Positions 11,651 to 23,688 of a DNA stretch of 60,547 bases are shown piece after piece (position 1 is the stretch's first letter; every line of letters begins with the position of its first letter). The translations under genes were made by a program, and so were the position numbers. The notes below the pieces were generated by a model. It was given only the letters and a program-made list of their open reading frames with translations. It made no database searches and was not told the origin of the DNA. Source of the DNA: Plantago elongata (taxonomy: Eukaryota > Streptophyta > Magnoliopsida > Lamiales > Plantaginaceae); NCBI GenBank assembly GCA_036897095.1, contig JAYMSP010000286.1, positions 1-60,547 on the forward strand, in the 5' to 3' direction.

Positions 11651-12106
11651 GGGGGAATCCGAAAAAGGTATTCTAAGTTGTAACATTTTCAAAAAATGTA
11701 TCTTTGGTTGTTATTGCTCAATTTTAGTACATTAAGTTAACATTGTGTCCAATTTAGGTACCTCGTGACACGTGACAATTTAATTACGTGACATCGTGTC
11801 ACAGAAAAATACAAAAATACGGTGGACATAAACGTAAATACGACCGTCTTTATTAATTGCAAATAGATCCTAAGTTTTAACAATATTACTAAATTACCCA
11901 TATAAAAATATATCTCTATTGAAAATAATTTATAAAAAATAAAAAAATAAAATCACTTACAAAATTCAAAAACCCAATTGAAAAGTTTATTGTAGCAAAT
12001 CGCGTTTTTGAAGTTTGAATTTATTTATTTATTTTATATGTAATAAAATGTGAAATATTTTGTTCAGAAATATTACAATTTAGGGTACCTTTTTTGAATT
12101 TTCCCC
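11651..12106. mobile_element. Non-autonomous Mutator-like MITE
   Basis: A 456-bp element flanked by a 9-bp direct repeat TAAATGAGT (11642-11650 and 12107-12115). Its terminal inverted repeats are about 35 bp: the left end reads GGGGGAATCCGAAAAAGG and the right end, read inversely, GGGGAAAATTCAAAAAAGG, then CTAAATTGTAA-type sequence in both. The 9-bp duplication and long terminal repeats point to the Mutator superfamily. There is no coding capacity. Confidence 0.75.
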
Positions 12107-12163
12107 TAAATGAGTGAGGGGGTAAATGAATGATCTTACAGATTTTCACTTGTCACCACTTTC

Positions 12164-14277
12164 TGAAAGAATATCTTCCGTGATTGTATTAATAAATACC
12201 AAGGGGTATATATACAAATACAAACTACACTACTTTAAAAAGAATATGAATTAGGAATTCTATCTCAACTCTAACTAAACTAGGATTGTGCTAACTAACT
12301 CTAGCTAGATTATGCGAACTAACTCTAACTAGACTAGGATTATTTGCATAATCTATCACACCCCGCAGTCGAAACGGGAGGCGGACGAACGCTGAGACCG
12401 GAGCGAAAATCTTTGAAAAAACCCCGAGGTAGGCCTTTAGTGAAAATATCCACAATCTGATATCGTGATGGAACATGTAGTACACGGACATCCCCACGAG
12501 CTACATGTTCTCGAACAAAATGTATATCCATCTCGATATGCTTGGTACATTGATGCTGAACTGAATTTTCTGAGAGGTAAATTGCACTCACATTATCACA
12601 ATATACCAAAGTAGCCTTCGAGGCAGGACAATGTAATTCCACAAGCAAGTTACGAAGTCAACATGATTCGGCAACTGCATTTACAACACAACGATATTCT
12701 GCTTCCGCACTCGAACATGACATGGTAGGTTGTCTCTTAGAGGACCAAGAGATAAGATTATCTCCAAGGAATACGCAATAACCAGAGGTTGATCGTCGAG
12801 TATCTGGACACCCTCCCCAATAAGCATCGATATACGAGACAAGGGTCGAACTTGGGGAGGAGTAAAGGTATAAACCGTGGGCAAGAGTTCCATGGATATA
12901 ACGAAGGATGCGTTTAAGTTCATTCATGTGAACATCTCGAGGATCATGCATGTGATGACATATCTGTTGGCCAACATATATACGAGATATCTGGTAGAGT
13001 AAATGTCAAGTATTGAAAAGCACCAGCAAGACTACGATACTGTGTTGGATTATCAACAACATCCCCATCGCCGCGACTGACTTTGGGATTCGAATCTACC
13101 GGTGTCGTTGATGGTTTACAGGAAGACATCCCCACTCGATCAATAATTTCTTCAGCATACTTGCATTGGGATAAAAACATCCCATGTTTATGACGAGTAA
13201 CCACAATATCAAGGAAGTAATTTAATGGTCCGAGGTCCTTCGTAGCAAATTCCAAAGCAAGAAGTGTCATGATAGAACAACGAAGAGAGTCGGAGGATGT
13301 AGTAAGGATAATATCATCGACGTATAGCAGGTGAAACACTCGATCCTTGCCTTTCTTGTAAACAAATAAGGAGTTATCCGAGCGGCTATTGACGAAATTC
13401 AATGTTACCACATAGTCCGCAAGTCGTTTGTACCAAGCTCGCGGAGCTTGCTTGAGTCCATAGAGAAATTTTCAAAGTAGGCAAACATAGTCTGGATGAG
13501 CAGGATCGCGAAACCCCATAGGTTGATTCATATAAACGGTCTCCTTAAGTTCCCCATGCAAGAAGGCATTTTTTACATTGAGTTGGTGAATCGACTAATG
13601 CTTGGATAAGGCCAGACTCAGAACTATGCGAATCGTGGATGGTTTGACCACAGGGCAAAATGTTTCACCACAATCAATACCCACCTGTTGTGTTTTGCCA
13701 TCACCTACAAGACGGGCTTTGTGCCTCTCAAAGTCACCATTAGATTTAAACTTGTGAGTAAAAATCCACATTGAACGAATAATATTGGAGAGACGGATCG
13801 GTAAAGAGGAAGAAAAACAGTAGAATCAACTATTTTTAAAAAGACAGTCGACGGGTGGTGATGATTGATCAGACAGTGATATGATCGATGAGGGCAGGGA
13901 AAGTCGACCGTCCAGGAAACAATAGACGTGAACATGAAACAGAACCGATAGACAGGAAGCTATCGATCAGTGAATATCAACCAGAACAGGGGAACTGAGC
14001 GACAAAAAGAAAACGACTGAATTCAATTATCAAACGTAGGAATCGAGTGTTTGGCGGCGGAGACTTATCAAAACTAGTATGATACCATGAAAGAATATCT
14101 TCTGTAATTATATTAATAAATACCAAAGGGGTATATACATATACAAACTACACTACTCTAATGAAAATAGGAACTAGAAATTCTATCTCAACTCTAACTA
14201 GATTAGGATTATGCCAACTAACTCTAACTAGATTATGGTAATTAACTCTAACTAGACTAGGATTACATAATCTATCA
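12164..14277 (-). mobile_element. Fossil Ty1/copia LTR retrotransposon, internally deleted
   Basis: Two long terminal repeats of about 190-195 bp (12164-12358 and 14088-14277), each starting TG and ending CA, are bracketed by the 5-bp target duplication CTTTC (12159-12163 and 14278-14282). The element reads on the minus strand. A TGGTATCA-type primer binding site lies just inside the right repeat and a G-rich polypurine tract just inside the left. Between them are remnants of copia reverse transcriptase (about 12944-13740) and RNase H (about 12430-12950). The gag, protease and integrase parts are not seen. It is broken, with large internal loss and several smaller breaks. The repeats differ at roughly one site in ten, which suggests insertion some millions of years ago. 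It lies inside the decayed F-box copy. Confidence 0.92.
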
Positions 14278-14335
14278 CTTTCCGGAATGATTCCTTATCA
14301 TCCATCATACACTAGTTTAGCTTTGCTGGATCTTT

Positions 14336-15042
14336 AGTTAGAACTCTAGTTCTAGGTACTGTATGTTCTGATCTCAACAGTTTATAGTTCTGTTCAAAAT
14401 TCTTGTAAACTACAGCAGTATGAGCTTGAGATGTATAGATATAGTTCATCCACTTGCTCTGTTCTGATCCTGTTTGTATTATGTGAAATCTTGAATGTTG
14501 CTGTATTCTCCACTTCTTGAACAAGTAAGTTTAGAAATTAGTACTATTGTGTTTTTGTGTGGTGGAATGATACTTCAATTTAACACTCAAGATGGTAATA
14601 TCTTGAACTGGTGTTCCACTTGAAAAAATGGCAAATTTGGATCTAACAAAGTTAGTAAAAGCAAACTCCATATGAATGGAGAAGAGCAATAATCACAGCA
14701 CATAAAAAGGAATTTCAAAGGTACAAGTAATTGGTCATAATTCATAAGATTCCAAAGTACAGCATTTATCATCGATCATTATCATCATTCATCATACAAG
14801 GTAGTAGTAGCAGTATATAAAAATGGAATAAACCCTTTTCTCCATCTACAAGGCTCTCCTCTTTTTATCATCATCATCATCTAGAATTTTATACATCAAA
14901 TAAAGATACAAAAAAGAACATTGTGATTTCAAGATTCTTTACAACTCTCAACGGACTAAAAGATGTCTTATGCCTACAAAACAAAAAGAAAAGTGAATGG
15001 GAAGCAAAGCATAATTCCTCACACTTTTTTCTTCCCACCAAG
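14336..15042. other. 3' flank of WRKY22-type gene
   Basis: No gene seen. The right part, up to 15042, is the likely 3' untranslated region of the WRKY22-type gene on the minus strand. It is AT-rich, with a short CATCAT microsatellite near 14868. Confidence 0.5.
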
Positions 15043-16544
15043 TCAACCGGCGGTTGTAGTACCAATCCACGGCAGTGGCGAACTAGCCGGAAAGTTATCT
15101 GATAAGCATTCCCCACCTGTGAAATCCTCCAACCCCGTAAAGAAATCATCGTCTAATGCCATATTTGAGACGCTAAAATCGTCATCTTCATCCTCCGCTT
15201 CCACCAAGTCCTCCCGGCTACTCTCCACCTTCTCCAATGCTGGCGAGTGGCTCGCTGCAGGTGACATTTCCGCCGAGCAAGAAGGCTTGCTGGTGTCATC
15301 CAAAGCGACCATCTCAGCTGGCTTGTTACGTGTGCTCCCGGCAAGGGAGTTCCGGTGAGTCGGCATTGGATGGTTATGCTCCGCAGTGTAGGTGACAATG
15401 AACATTCCAGGGTCGGATCGGTTCCGCTCCACTTGTTTCCTTGCCATACACCCTTTTGAGGTGCTACATCTGTAATATCCCCTGTTTGAGCACAAAGGGT
15501 AAGTAAGCAAATTGACAGTCTCCTTTAGAATCAATGAACAACTAGCAAGTTCCATGAATTATTCACCACAGACTAGATCATCCAACCAAAAGGTGAAAAT
15601 CCACTAACCAATTCTCCAATCAAAAGTAATCCTGACCATAGTCTTTGGACCATACACTACCTTCTTAATTCATTTCTCACCAAGCAGAGTAGTAAATTGT
15701 GGCCACAAACAATTCTTGCTTGCAATTGTTAACTATGTGATAACATTTTAAAGTGTTCTTCCATAGAAATAATCCTTAAAGTCAGGCCACAATACACTTT
15801 TGAAAATTTTAATACTAGTTGACAAGTAAAACAAAGAAAAGAAAACACTTGAATAATTGCTAAAAGTAGTAAAACAAACAGGTATGAGATGAAACCTTGG
15901 ATAAGGAGAGCCTTTAATTGGTTTCTGGCCATATTTTCTCCAAGACCACATATCAGAAGATAAATTCTCTGCAGCCACATGACAAACCCTCTTCATATTG
16001 TTCTTCCTGCAACAACCCCAAAAACGGAATCAATACCCAAAAAAGGCAAACACAAGATCTACACCCAAAAAAAACAATTCAAATTTCAAGAACCAGGGGC
16101 AAAACTGTAAATTCCACACCTTCTCTTAGACCTTGGGTTCTGAGTATGCAGTTTGGGTGTAGTAGTAGAGCCATGAACCACAGTAAAAGCTTGCTGTCTA
16201 GGCTTAATCTGCGGTTGCTGAGGCAATTGCTGCTGCTTCACCAGTTGCTGGTGGTGGTTGTTGTTTTCATAAGAGAGATCTTGTAACCCTCCAAGAACAG
16301 AGAGAGGCGAAATAGGCAGAGGCTTTGGGTAAAAGGGCTTGTAAAGATCATGCAACTCTTCAACTGAGTTTCTTGTTTTGGACTCGAACAGATCTTGACT
16401 GAAACGAGTGAAATCTGTGGGAAAGGTGCAGTCTTGGTGAGAAGGGTGTGTGTTTGTGGTGGGGGTGGGGGTGGAGGAGGTGGCGGTGGAGGCGGAGGCG
16501 GAGCAGCTTCGGACCACGGCGTGGAGATCCCAATCGTCGTCCAT
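15043..16544 (-). CDS. WRKY22: WRKY22-type transcription factor (group IIe)
   Basis: Three exons, 16544-16120, 16006-15896 and 15481-15043 (975 nt, 324 aa). The N-terminus [12 protein letters not shown] matches the WRKY22/27/29 start. A basic stretch [20 protein letters not shown] precedes WRKYGQK (164-170), and the zinc finger is C184-X5-C190-X23-H214-X-H216, as in group IIe. The tail has [10 protein letters not shown] and an acidic [11 protein letters not shown] segment, both close to Arabidopsis WRKY22. Family role: nuclear, W-box binding, downstream of MAP-kinase signalling in pattern-triggered immunity and senescence. The segment before the DNA-binding region has a His/Gln-rich stretch (about 95-112). 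A TATAAA lies at 16661-16656, about 110 bp upstream, and a TTGACT W-box core near 16801 could allow self-regulation. Confidence 0.94.
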
Positions 16545-16655
16545 TTCGGGAGAAGAGACAAATGAGGCGCTGACTTTTGGGGAATGGGAAAAGGAGAGAA
16601 GGGTTTGGAGAAATGAGTGAGTTGAAAAGAAAAGAAAAGGAATAAATTTATGGGA

Positions 16656-16661
16656 TTTATA
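16656..16661 (-). promoter_or_regulatory. TATA box of WRKY22-type gene
   Basis: TATAAA on the minus strand lies about 112 bp before the ATG at 16544, implying a leader of about 80 nt. The surrounding DNA is GA-rich (GATAGATAGATAGAGAGAG near 16770; GTTGAGTTGAGTTGAG near 16838). Confidence 0.55.
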
Positions 16662-18085
16662 GAGTGAGAGAGAAGAGGAGTAGAGAGGGAAAGATATATG
16701 GAGATGAATGGGGGTGTTTGTTTGTGTTCAGATCAGATTCAGACAGGGAATGGAAAGAAATGGAATGGAGATAGATAGATAGAGAGAGTGTTTGGAGTGG
16801 GTTGACTTTGGAGAGTGTCAAAGGGGGGTTAAGTTAAGTTGAGTTGAGTTGAGTAGGAGATTAGATAAAGTCCACGCGTTATTGGATGGTGGGCATCGAT
16901 GCTCGTGAGAGAGTTTATGGACTTACACTCGCACTTGCCGACAAATGCGTGACACATTTTCTCCAGTTTTAGGACCCTCACGTGATTTCCAATGTACTCT
17001 CTCTAATGTCCTCCATTATCACCTACTACTCCACTTTTTTCTTCTTTTTCCCTCCCATTCCGCCACCACAAATTTAGTCGAACATTTTTCGTATTCAAAA
17101 TATTTGAACTCAAAATGTCGTTTAGTTGAACACAAGTTATTTACAACTTGAGCCAGATCAAACAATTATGAGTAAATATACTATTCTTTTTTTAATTTGT
17201 TTAATTACTGAAGATATTTGGTCTTGCATTACACATCAATGCAAATACAAGTTACTAGCCACACGTCATTTTGGGCTGAAATATTTTAACTCTCTTTCAT
17301 CTTCAAAACATGTACTCTCCCTTAGTTTCAACTTCATCTTTTCGTATCTTATTTTGTTTATTTCAACTATCATCTTTTAAATAAACATCAATATCTCTCC
17401 TACTTTAGTTACTATTTATCATACTTTTTTTTTATTTTATCAATAACTCTCTTACTTTATTCAATTTTTTCTTAAATTTTGTATTAAATCTCGTTGGAAT
17501 ATGGATCTGAAAGGAATTAATTATGTTCTCTTCAACTGAAAATCACTTCAGTTCAGTTCAGCTCGACTTAATTATAATTTATACATTATTTCAGTTCAAT
17601 TTAATTCAGTTTAGTTCAATAAATCTCAGTTGAATAGAATACATAACGAATACTCGTAAATTATGCGAAAAAGGGTCGCTGAATGGTGTCAGAATTGGAA
17701 AGAAAAAAAGGATGAATTACTAAAAAGCTGATTAGAAGAAAAATCAAAAGGTAAGATGGTCGATAATTGCTGCCAGCGTTTGCTACCTCACGCGACTCCT
17801 ACGCGAATGAAACGATTTTGTCAACGGGGTTGACAAGTTCTAAAACATCCAACGGCTAAAACAACGTCAGCCATCTGAACGAACGGCGTGGATGGATAGA
17901 AAGCACAAACAGACAAGTTAGAGATAGGTGGGGTCCACGGCACAGGAAAAGTTTCTATTGGAAAAGAACGAAACGACACGCGTGCACCGTGGCTTTAAAT
18001 GCCAATTTAGGTTCGGGAAGAAAAACATAACATAAAGCAACCTGCTCCGTTTCTTCATTTTGTTTTTCTCTAATTACAGCATCCT
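16662..18085. other. Intergenic
   Basis: Holds the WRKY22-type promoter on its left. A W-box core (GGGTTGACTTTGG) lies near 16799 and a MITE at 17519-17650. From 17760 onwards the DNA is less AT-rich, with paired TTGAC/GTCAA motifs near 17818-17835, ACACGCGTGCACC near 17977 and a TATA-like CTTTAAATG near 17992. That arrangement looks like a promoter for the small reading frame at 18086. Confidence 0.5.
17519..17650. mobile_element. MITE, copy 1 of a two-copy family
   Basis: The ends are inverted: TTATGTTCTCTTCAACTGA on the left and, read inversely, GTTATGTATTCTATTCAACTGA on the right. The core (ATCACTTCAGTT...TTAATTATAATTTA) also occurs inverted at 32201-32296. The flanks suggest a 2-3-bp TA-rich target duplication, so the superfamily is not settled. 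Confidence 0.55.
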
Positions 18086-18232
18086 ATGACACCCCCTTCT
18101 ACGGCTAACAATAATCATCATATTCATACCGAGATGGAGAATTTGTTTTCACCAATTCTCAATAGTCCATACGGAATTATTAGATTCTCAACAGGCGCTT
18201 CTGAACAACTGCTGCTACATGGTTATTTTTAG
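18086..18232 (+). CDS. Candidate small protein of 48 residues
   Basis: The frame runs from ATG at 18086 to TAG at 18230-18232. It begins MTPPSTANNNHHIHTEME, then NLFSPILNSPYG, and ends LLLHGYF. It has no signal peptide or family I recognise. What makes it more than a random frame is its setting. About 90 bp upstream is a TATA-like CTTTAAATG, preceded by an ACGCGTGCAC element and by clustered W-box cores, in a block clearly less AT-rich than its surroundings. It could be a small stress-induced gene, the first exon of a longer gene, or a non-coding transcript. No splice partner was found. Confidence 0.3.
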   Translation: MTPPSTANNNHHIHTEMENLFSPILNSPYGIIRFSTGASEQLLLHGYF

Positions 18233-18645
18233 TAGTAGCAGTAGATGGACAGACTTGTCAACATACTGTACATATCTACTTAGATTTTAGTGGTAGTTCG
18301 ACTCTGTTTGACCAGGTTAAAAGGATGCATGTAAACTTTGAAGAAGATTAACTCGTGATGAGTATCCTCAACGAAGAAATAGCACAATTTGACCGATAAA
18401 ATTCTAAATAACGAAGAAACTTTTTTTAAAAGTACTAGATCACATTATGACCCTATGAATTCGACATTAACTATGAAGATAGTCAACACATAGATGGGAA
18501 TAACAAGTTTGTAAAAGAACTCTAGTTAACACATAATTAAATAATGAAATGTAAACCTTAATGCGTTGCCTTTGTAAAACTCACACGTGCTAAGATATGA
18601 TTTGTCTTATGAAACTCTCTTGAAAAAGTCTAACCAGTTTCCTCT

Positions 18646-18958
18646 TTTTTTTTTTTTTTGAAACGGCTAAAATTTTATTAATAAGAATTAAAATCACAAG
18701 AGATGCTCTCAAATAGAGATTACAAAATACATAGAAAACGAAACATCCGAACCAAAGAAACAAGTTCTAAACCGTGGCCAGAGACAACTCCAATACAATT
18801 ACAACCAAAAGTACCACTAAGTCCAAAGCTTAGCAACAATAGAAACTCATGACAACTTCTCAACCAGATTAATGAACACCTCCCATCATTTTTTCCCGTC
18901 AAAACTGCTTCACATATGCACGAAAAGTTACATGCTAGAATATAATTCACCGTCAATT
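18646..18958 (-). mobile_element. LINE 3' tail, truncated
   Basis: Read on the minus strand it ends ...TTAATAAAATTTTAGCCGTTTC followed by a poly(A) run (poly-T at 18646 on the plus strand), a plant L1-type 3' end. Upstream the tail aligns with a second copy at about 52000-52335 (GGTTTAGAACTTGTTTCTTTGG against AGTTTAGAACATGTTATTTGG). The 5' part and the reverse transcriptase are absent. Confidence 0.6.
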
Positions 18959-19460
18959 CAAAGGTAGGTACAATTCGGTAATTTATAGTTTACCGATATC
19001 TGCACTTATGTGTGTAATGGTTTGGAATACATATACACCAACCCTCACGACACTTTTCCTCTTATATTAAGTTATAACAAAAGTGCAAGTAACTTTGAGA
19101 CATTTAGACGATTAGAACTTAAATATTTTTTATTCACTATAGTCGTTTTATAAAATAATTGTAGATCTATGGAGTAAGAAACTTTACAGGTAAAAAGGCA
19201 ACGTGAAGATATGTCCAATTCCGATGCTCATGTGTATATAAATCCACTACTGGCTAATGATAAAAATTAGCACTTACGAAAATTCAGATATGTTCCCATT
19301 AGATTTCGTTGATAGTTGGTCGAGACTAGAGACTCAAGGTAGAATAGCTGAGTCGATGGGTCTAAAACTTCAATATGGGTATGTCCATGATACCGAGGCT
19401 CTGGCAACTGGAACTGTCCCCATCTAGTATGTAATGGTACATGGTACTGTACAATTGGTA

Positions 19461-20323
19461 GGGCTCGTCATTTCATCTGCGAATACGAATATTCATCGAA
19501 TATTCATTTTTACAGATTGGGTTGATCCGGTCTGTTGACTAATGAATTGTATTTTTTTTCTATCCGTGAAAACGGATAAAACGGATATATCTGCGGACAT
19601 CTAGTGGATCCGTTATCCGTTCAATTTTTAAAATATATATTAAAATATAATATAATATGTTTATTTCCATGTTGCACTAAATGTAATTCAATTGACTCCA
19701 ACCCTCATTCTCAGTCTTTCAGCCCACACTTTCACTTCACGTAGCTCGTCGGTCGTCCACTTCAATCCTCATTTATCTCTTCAATTTTCACTTCTAATTA
19801 CTTTCTGAGGGCTCTAGCTTATCTTTTAATTGTGATCCTGCTCTACTCTAGTGACATATAAACTCCTCTCCGCCGGCTGCCTCCTCTTGCCTCCGATCCT
19901 CTCCTGATTTCCTTCTGCCAACCCTCCACTTTCAATGTTTTGTCTATTCAATTTAATTTCGTTTGTCTTCTGATTCGATTTGTTTGTCTTCTGATTTGAT
20001 TTTTATCTATTCAATTTGATTTTGTTTGTCTTATGATTCGCATATGTGATTCAATTTATTTTTGTTTGAATTTTCATACAATTGTCAACGTCTATACCTT
20101 ATGAAAGAGTATTATTAATAACAATGGAAGAAATGTCTACTCTAATTTTGTTTTCTATCGGATAACGGATATCCATTGAATTTATCCATTACCTGGCTGA
20201 TTTATCCGTATTCAATCTGTTTAAAATGAATTGGATAACGAAAAGACCTTTTCTTCATCCGTTTAATCGGGTATCCGATCAAACGGATACGGATCGATCT
20301 GTATCCGTCCGTTGCGTAACCCT
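19461..20323. mobile_element. hAT-like non-autonomous element
   Basis: About 863 bp, flanked by the 8-bp direct repeat AATTGGTA (19453-19460 and 20324-20331). The ends have the (TA)GGG...CCC(TA) form. Both subterminal regions are dense in CGGATA / TATCCG motifs (for example ATCCGTTATCCG near 19610, GGATAACGGATATCC near 20160, AAACGGATACGGATCG near 20281). These fit hAT elements, whose transposase binds subterminal repeats. The middle has no transposase frame. Confidence 0.7.
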
Positions 20324-23300
20324 AATTGGTAGCATATAATATAATATAAGTATATGTGGAGTTATATGATTTGAAAAACATGTTAGTTAAACCCACTGGA
20401 ACTTATCTTACTATTTTAACGGTATGGCCGAATGGCTATGGAAGTATGTATGCCACCACGATGCGTTGCATAGAGACATGATAGTCACGACTTAAGGAGC
20501 ATTAATCAAAAATGGATAAATGCATACATGCACTACATAACTTAGTACTTTATTAAGAAATCATGAAATATACATACACATATAATAAAAAGTAATAGAC
20601 AATGTGAATAAAGTGATATTAGTGGACAAAATATAATATAAATTGAAAATATTTTTCATTTAAAATAAAATAAATTAATTAGTTAGAAATTATAACGTAT
20701 TAAAATTAAATGAATATATGGTATAAAGTTATGATGGTTACGGAAGAATATAAATTAATACTACTATCACTATGGATAGGTCCCGAAAATCCACAATCTC
20801 CATGCCTCTTGGCACCACCACTATAACTCCCTTATTCCTCATGAGCTGGACAATATATACCACCAACACTATTCACACTCTCAAAGTGCTAGATTCACTT
20901 CTGTTCTCCATCATCAACGTGATCATATCGGCTATAAATCCAATTCTATAAGATTTCCGAACTGGTATTAATTTGAAAATAAATATAAAAAAACCATATA
21001 AATAAATTACTAGTATATGGTGCACAAATGCAGTATAAATGTCATTCTCAATAAGCACCAATCAAGGTCCAGGACGCTCTCAAAAATGCCTTTCTCAAAG
21101 ACTACACATATGTTGTGGCATCTGCCAACTCCCAACGCTCTATACAAGAGGGACTTTTTTGAAGATCATTCTAGACAACTTTGGAGCACTTCACCAATCA
21201 TGAAACACCATCATAATATCTTTTCAGGATCAAGTTATTCTTCGTCATCGAGCCTCATGCCCTCAGTGGTAAGTTTAGGTAAAGCCCCCGTCGACCCTCC
21301 ACATCATTATATAGAGAGGCATACAAAATCGATCCGTGACACCATAAGATCTTCTCCCCTCATTTCTCATATACTTTAATATCTTTCTTATGAAGTATGC
21401 ATTTGTAATTGGCCTTATTACTTGAGATGTAATGCTACATTCCTCGAACCACAGTTAAATTACTACACGATTTGTCAAAATAAAAATGGACTAAAATTTT
21501 ATACTCTTGATACTTACATTTGTCTTTATAAGCATCGATCAATTAACAACTTTGACAATTACATTTGATTCGACAGGATTTAGATAATAATGAAATAAAA
21601 GTGGTGTTGTAAATCTAAGAAATGACAAGTCGAAGCAGGGGGGTCAATTGAGAAAGTGGTACAAAAAGAATATAATGATTACAGATCTTGTGGGTTGCAA
21701 TTCAAGAAAGTGTAGCAATGAGTTGTGAAGACGATAGGTTGGCTGGCTGCTATCAACAACAACGGATTAGTCACACTGTTAATTGATTCCACTTTTATAG
21801 TTCCACTTCAAAATTGTATAGTAACCAGTTAACCACTACTAGAGGTTCTCCCGCATTTCCCGATCAATTTCATGCCATTTCCCTTTATCTTCTTTCACCA
21901 TTATTAACGTGCTTTGATTCTTCTTACTTATTCATAACAAGATATACCTCTCTCACTGATCTATTGATGGAACTACAATGATTAGTACCTAGTAATTATA
22001 GGTGAATGAGAGAACCAAATCATACATCAATGATCTTTTTTAGTAAGTTACGTGGTAAGTTACAATTTTCAGTCGAACAATATATTTTGGTGAAAAACTA
22101 AAAGTAGTGAATGGAAATTGTAAAGTTATGAGATTGACATAATAAGGAACTGTTAAAAGTAGGAAGTGGATACAGATTGGAATAGAGGATCATATAGATT
22201 TTTACCTTTTCGATATGCAAGCTTTAAATGAGACGTTCAAAACGTTAACATCCAAACATTATAGTGGGGAGTGTAGAGTACCAAATATTCCAATAAATCA
22301 TCAGATCGAAGGATGGAAGAATCAACAATCTTTAAGGGAAAAATTCGTCCCATTGCCCAATTTGGAAGAATGTTGCAAAAAAACAATCAAGGAAAATTAA
22401 ATATTTGCAAAGAAAGATCTGAAAATTATATCATAAAGTGAAAACGTTGTATCATAAAGTGTAAATGATACAGTTTTCAAACTCAAAACTGTACTTATAG
22501 TGTAACAATATACTTAATTTTTTTTGTATAATTGAGTGCATATGATATAACAGTCGCTCTTTGAAATGTTTTTTCAACACTTCATTGACACTGTCATTAT
22601 CCCATCTTTAAGAACAACTCTGTAGAAGGCTTTCCAATCAGACCAAGTCATTTAAATTTGGTCATAGCCTTCACAAGCCCAAACTCTGCCTACACAAATA
22701 AAATGGGTTTTGAGTTCCAATATTTGCATTTTGGTCCAGAAGATATATGGGTCATCGATGGGAAAATTTCTGCCAAATGTATTTTCACAGCCCACATTAA
22801 AAAATAGGACTGTAGTATTGGATATAGAAAAGGTTAATCCAGAAGAAACCCCATCTGCAGATTTTTAGGTGACTAATCAAAAGGTACAATCGTTTTCATT
22901 TACTTAATCTATCGGCATGTCTTATCAATCTCAAATTAATTGGTTGTATGTCCACTCTAACACCGACTTTTAATCATAAAGTATGTTACTATTTCTTAAT
23001 CTATCCATGTGGTAATTTCTTGAGTAGTAATCTTTGAGCATGTGGATAATAAATATAGCAATGAGCAATTATCATCAGTTCAACACCAAGACTTCATAAT
23101 TCATGCTAATGTTCAAGGATAATGAGGAGGTTCCGTTAATTCTCATTCGAAATTTAACCAGATCAGATTATTTATTATCAAACGCATAACGTTAACGTAT
23201 AATTGGTTTGTTAATCAACCCTTCCTACTCTAACCTTTCACCTATGTGAAAAGTTATCCTTTTCAAGACTAGTCTTTGGATATTTTTGTCATCCAACCTA

Positions 23301-23688
23301 CTCCATTACTTTGACGAGAAAAGCTTAGTCACAGACATAATCTAAATCTAAATCTGATTAGGACAAAAACCACGTAACCACATAATTTGCAGTCCTGTGA
23401 TAACCAGCAAATCTAGAATTCCAAAAAATCCACCACTCTTCCACGCTCGTCCTGACCGTGTGACCACCACGCTCCACTTGTCCTCTTCCATTTCTTCATA
23501 TCTTTTCGTTTCCCCAAATTCACATTCACAATTCACACACACTCAACAAACGAAACCCTAATCCAATCTCCATGAAACTGCCCTTTTATGATCCCAATTC
23601 GTGAACTCCACACCCCAAAACCCTAATTTTCCCAAATTCACCGATCTGATTATCCGAAACTTAGGGTTTTGTTTCGATAGAACATAAA

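Larger units (their letters stand above)
11530..14335 (+). pseudogene. Partial F-box gene copy split by two insertions
   Basis: Positions 11530-11650 match the neighbouring F-box gene around 11010-11150 (shared TAATGGGATTTGA, GTTCGTAAA). Positions 14287-14335 match its last codons (CACTAGTTTAGCTTTGCT against the YTPSLALLDS end). Between them sit a Mutator-type MITE (11651-12106), a short remnant (12107-12163) and a fossil copia element. It is a tandem duplicate that lost most of its body, including the F-box, and is not coding. The order suggests duplication, decay and then both insertions. Confidence 0.7.
18233..23688. other. Gene-poor intergenic stretch with transposon debris
   Basis: Contains the LINE tail (18646-18958) and the hAT-like element (19461-20323). 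The frames at 21017-21379 (120 codons) and 22215-22400 (61 codons) carry no motif and lack a convincing promoter or composition shift. The last 250 bp (from about 23440) is pyrimidine-rich and contains AAACCCTA motifs (telo-box type), typical of a plant housekeeping promoter and leader for the gene at 23689. Confidence 0.55.

Noticed and set aside
14963-15358. 131-codon plus-strand frame
   Set aside because: Antisense to the third exon of the WRKY22-type gene; its Ser-rich composition mirrors that gene's acidic tail.
21017-21379. 120-codon frame with His/Ser-rich composition
   Set aside because: No domain, no convincing promoter, splice partner or composition shift; surroundings are transposon debris.
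22215-22400. 61-codon frame (MQALNETFKT start)
   Set aside because: Looks protein-like in composition but matches no family I know and has no gene context.
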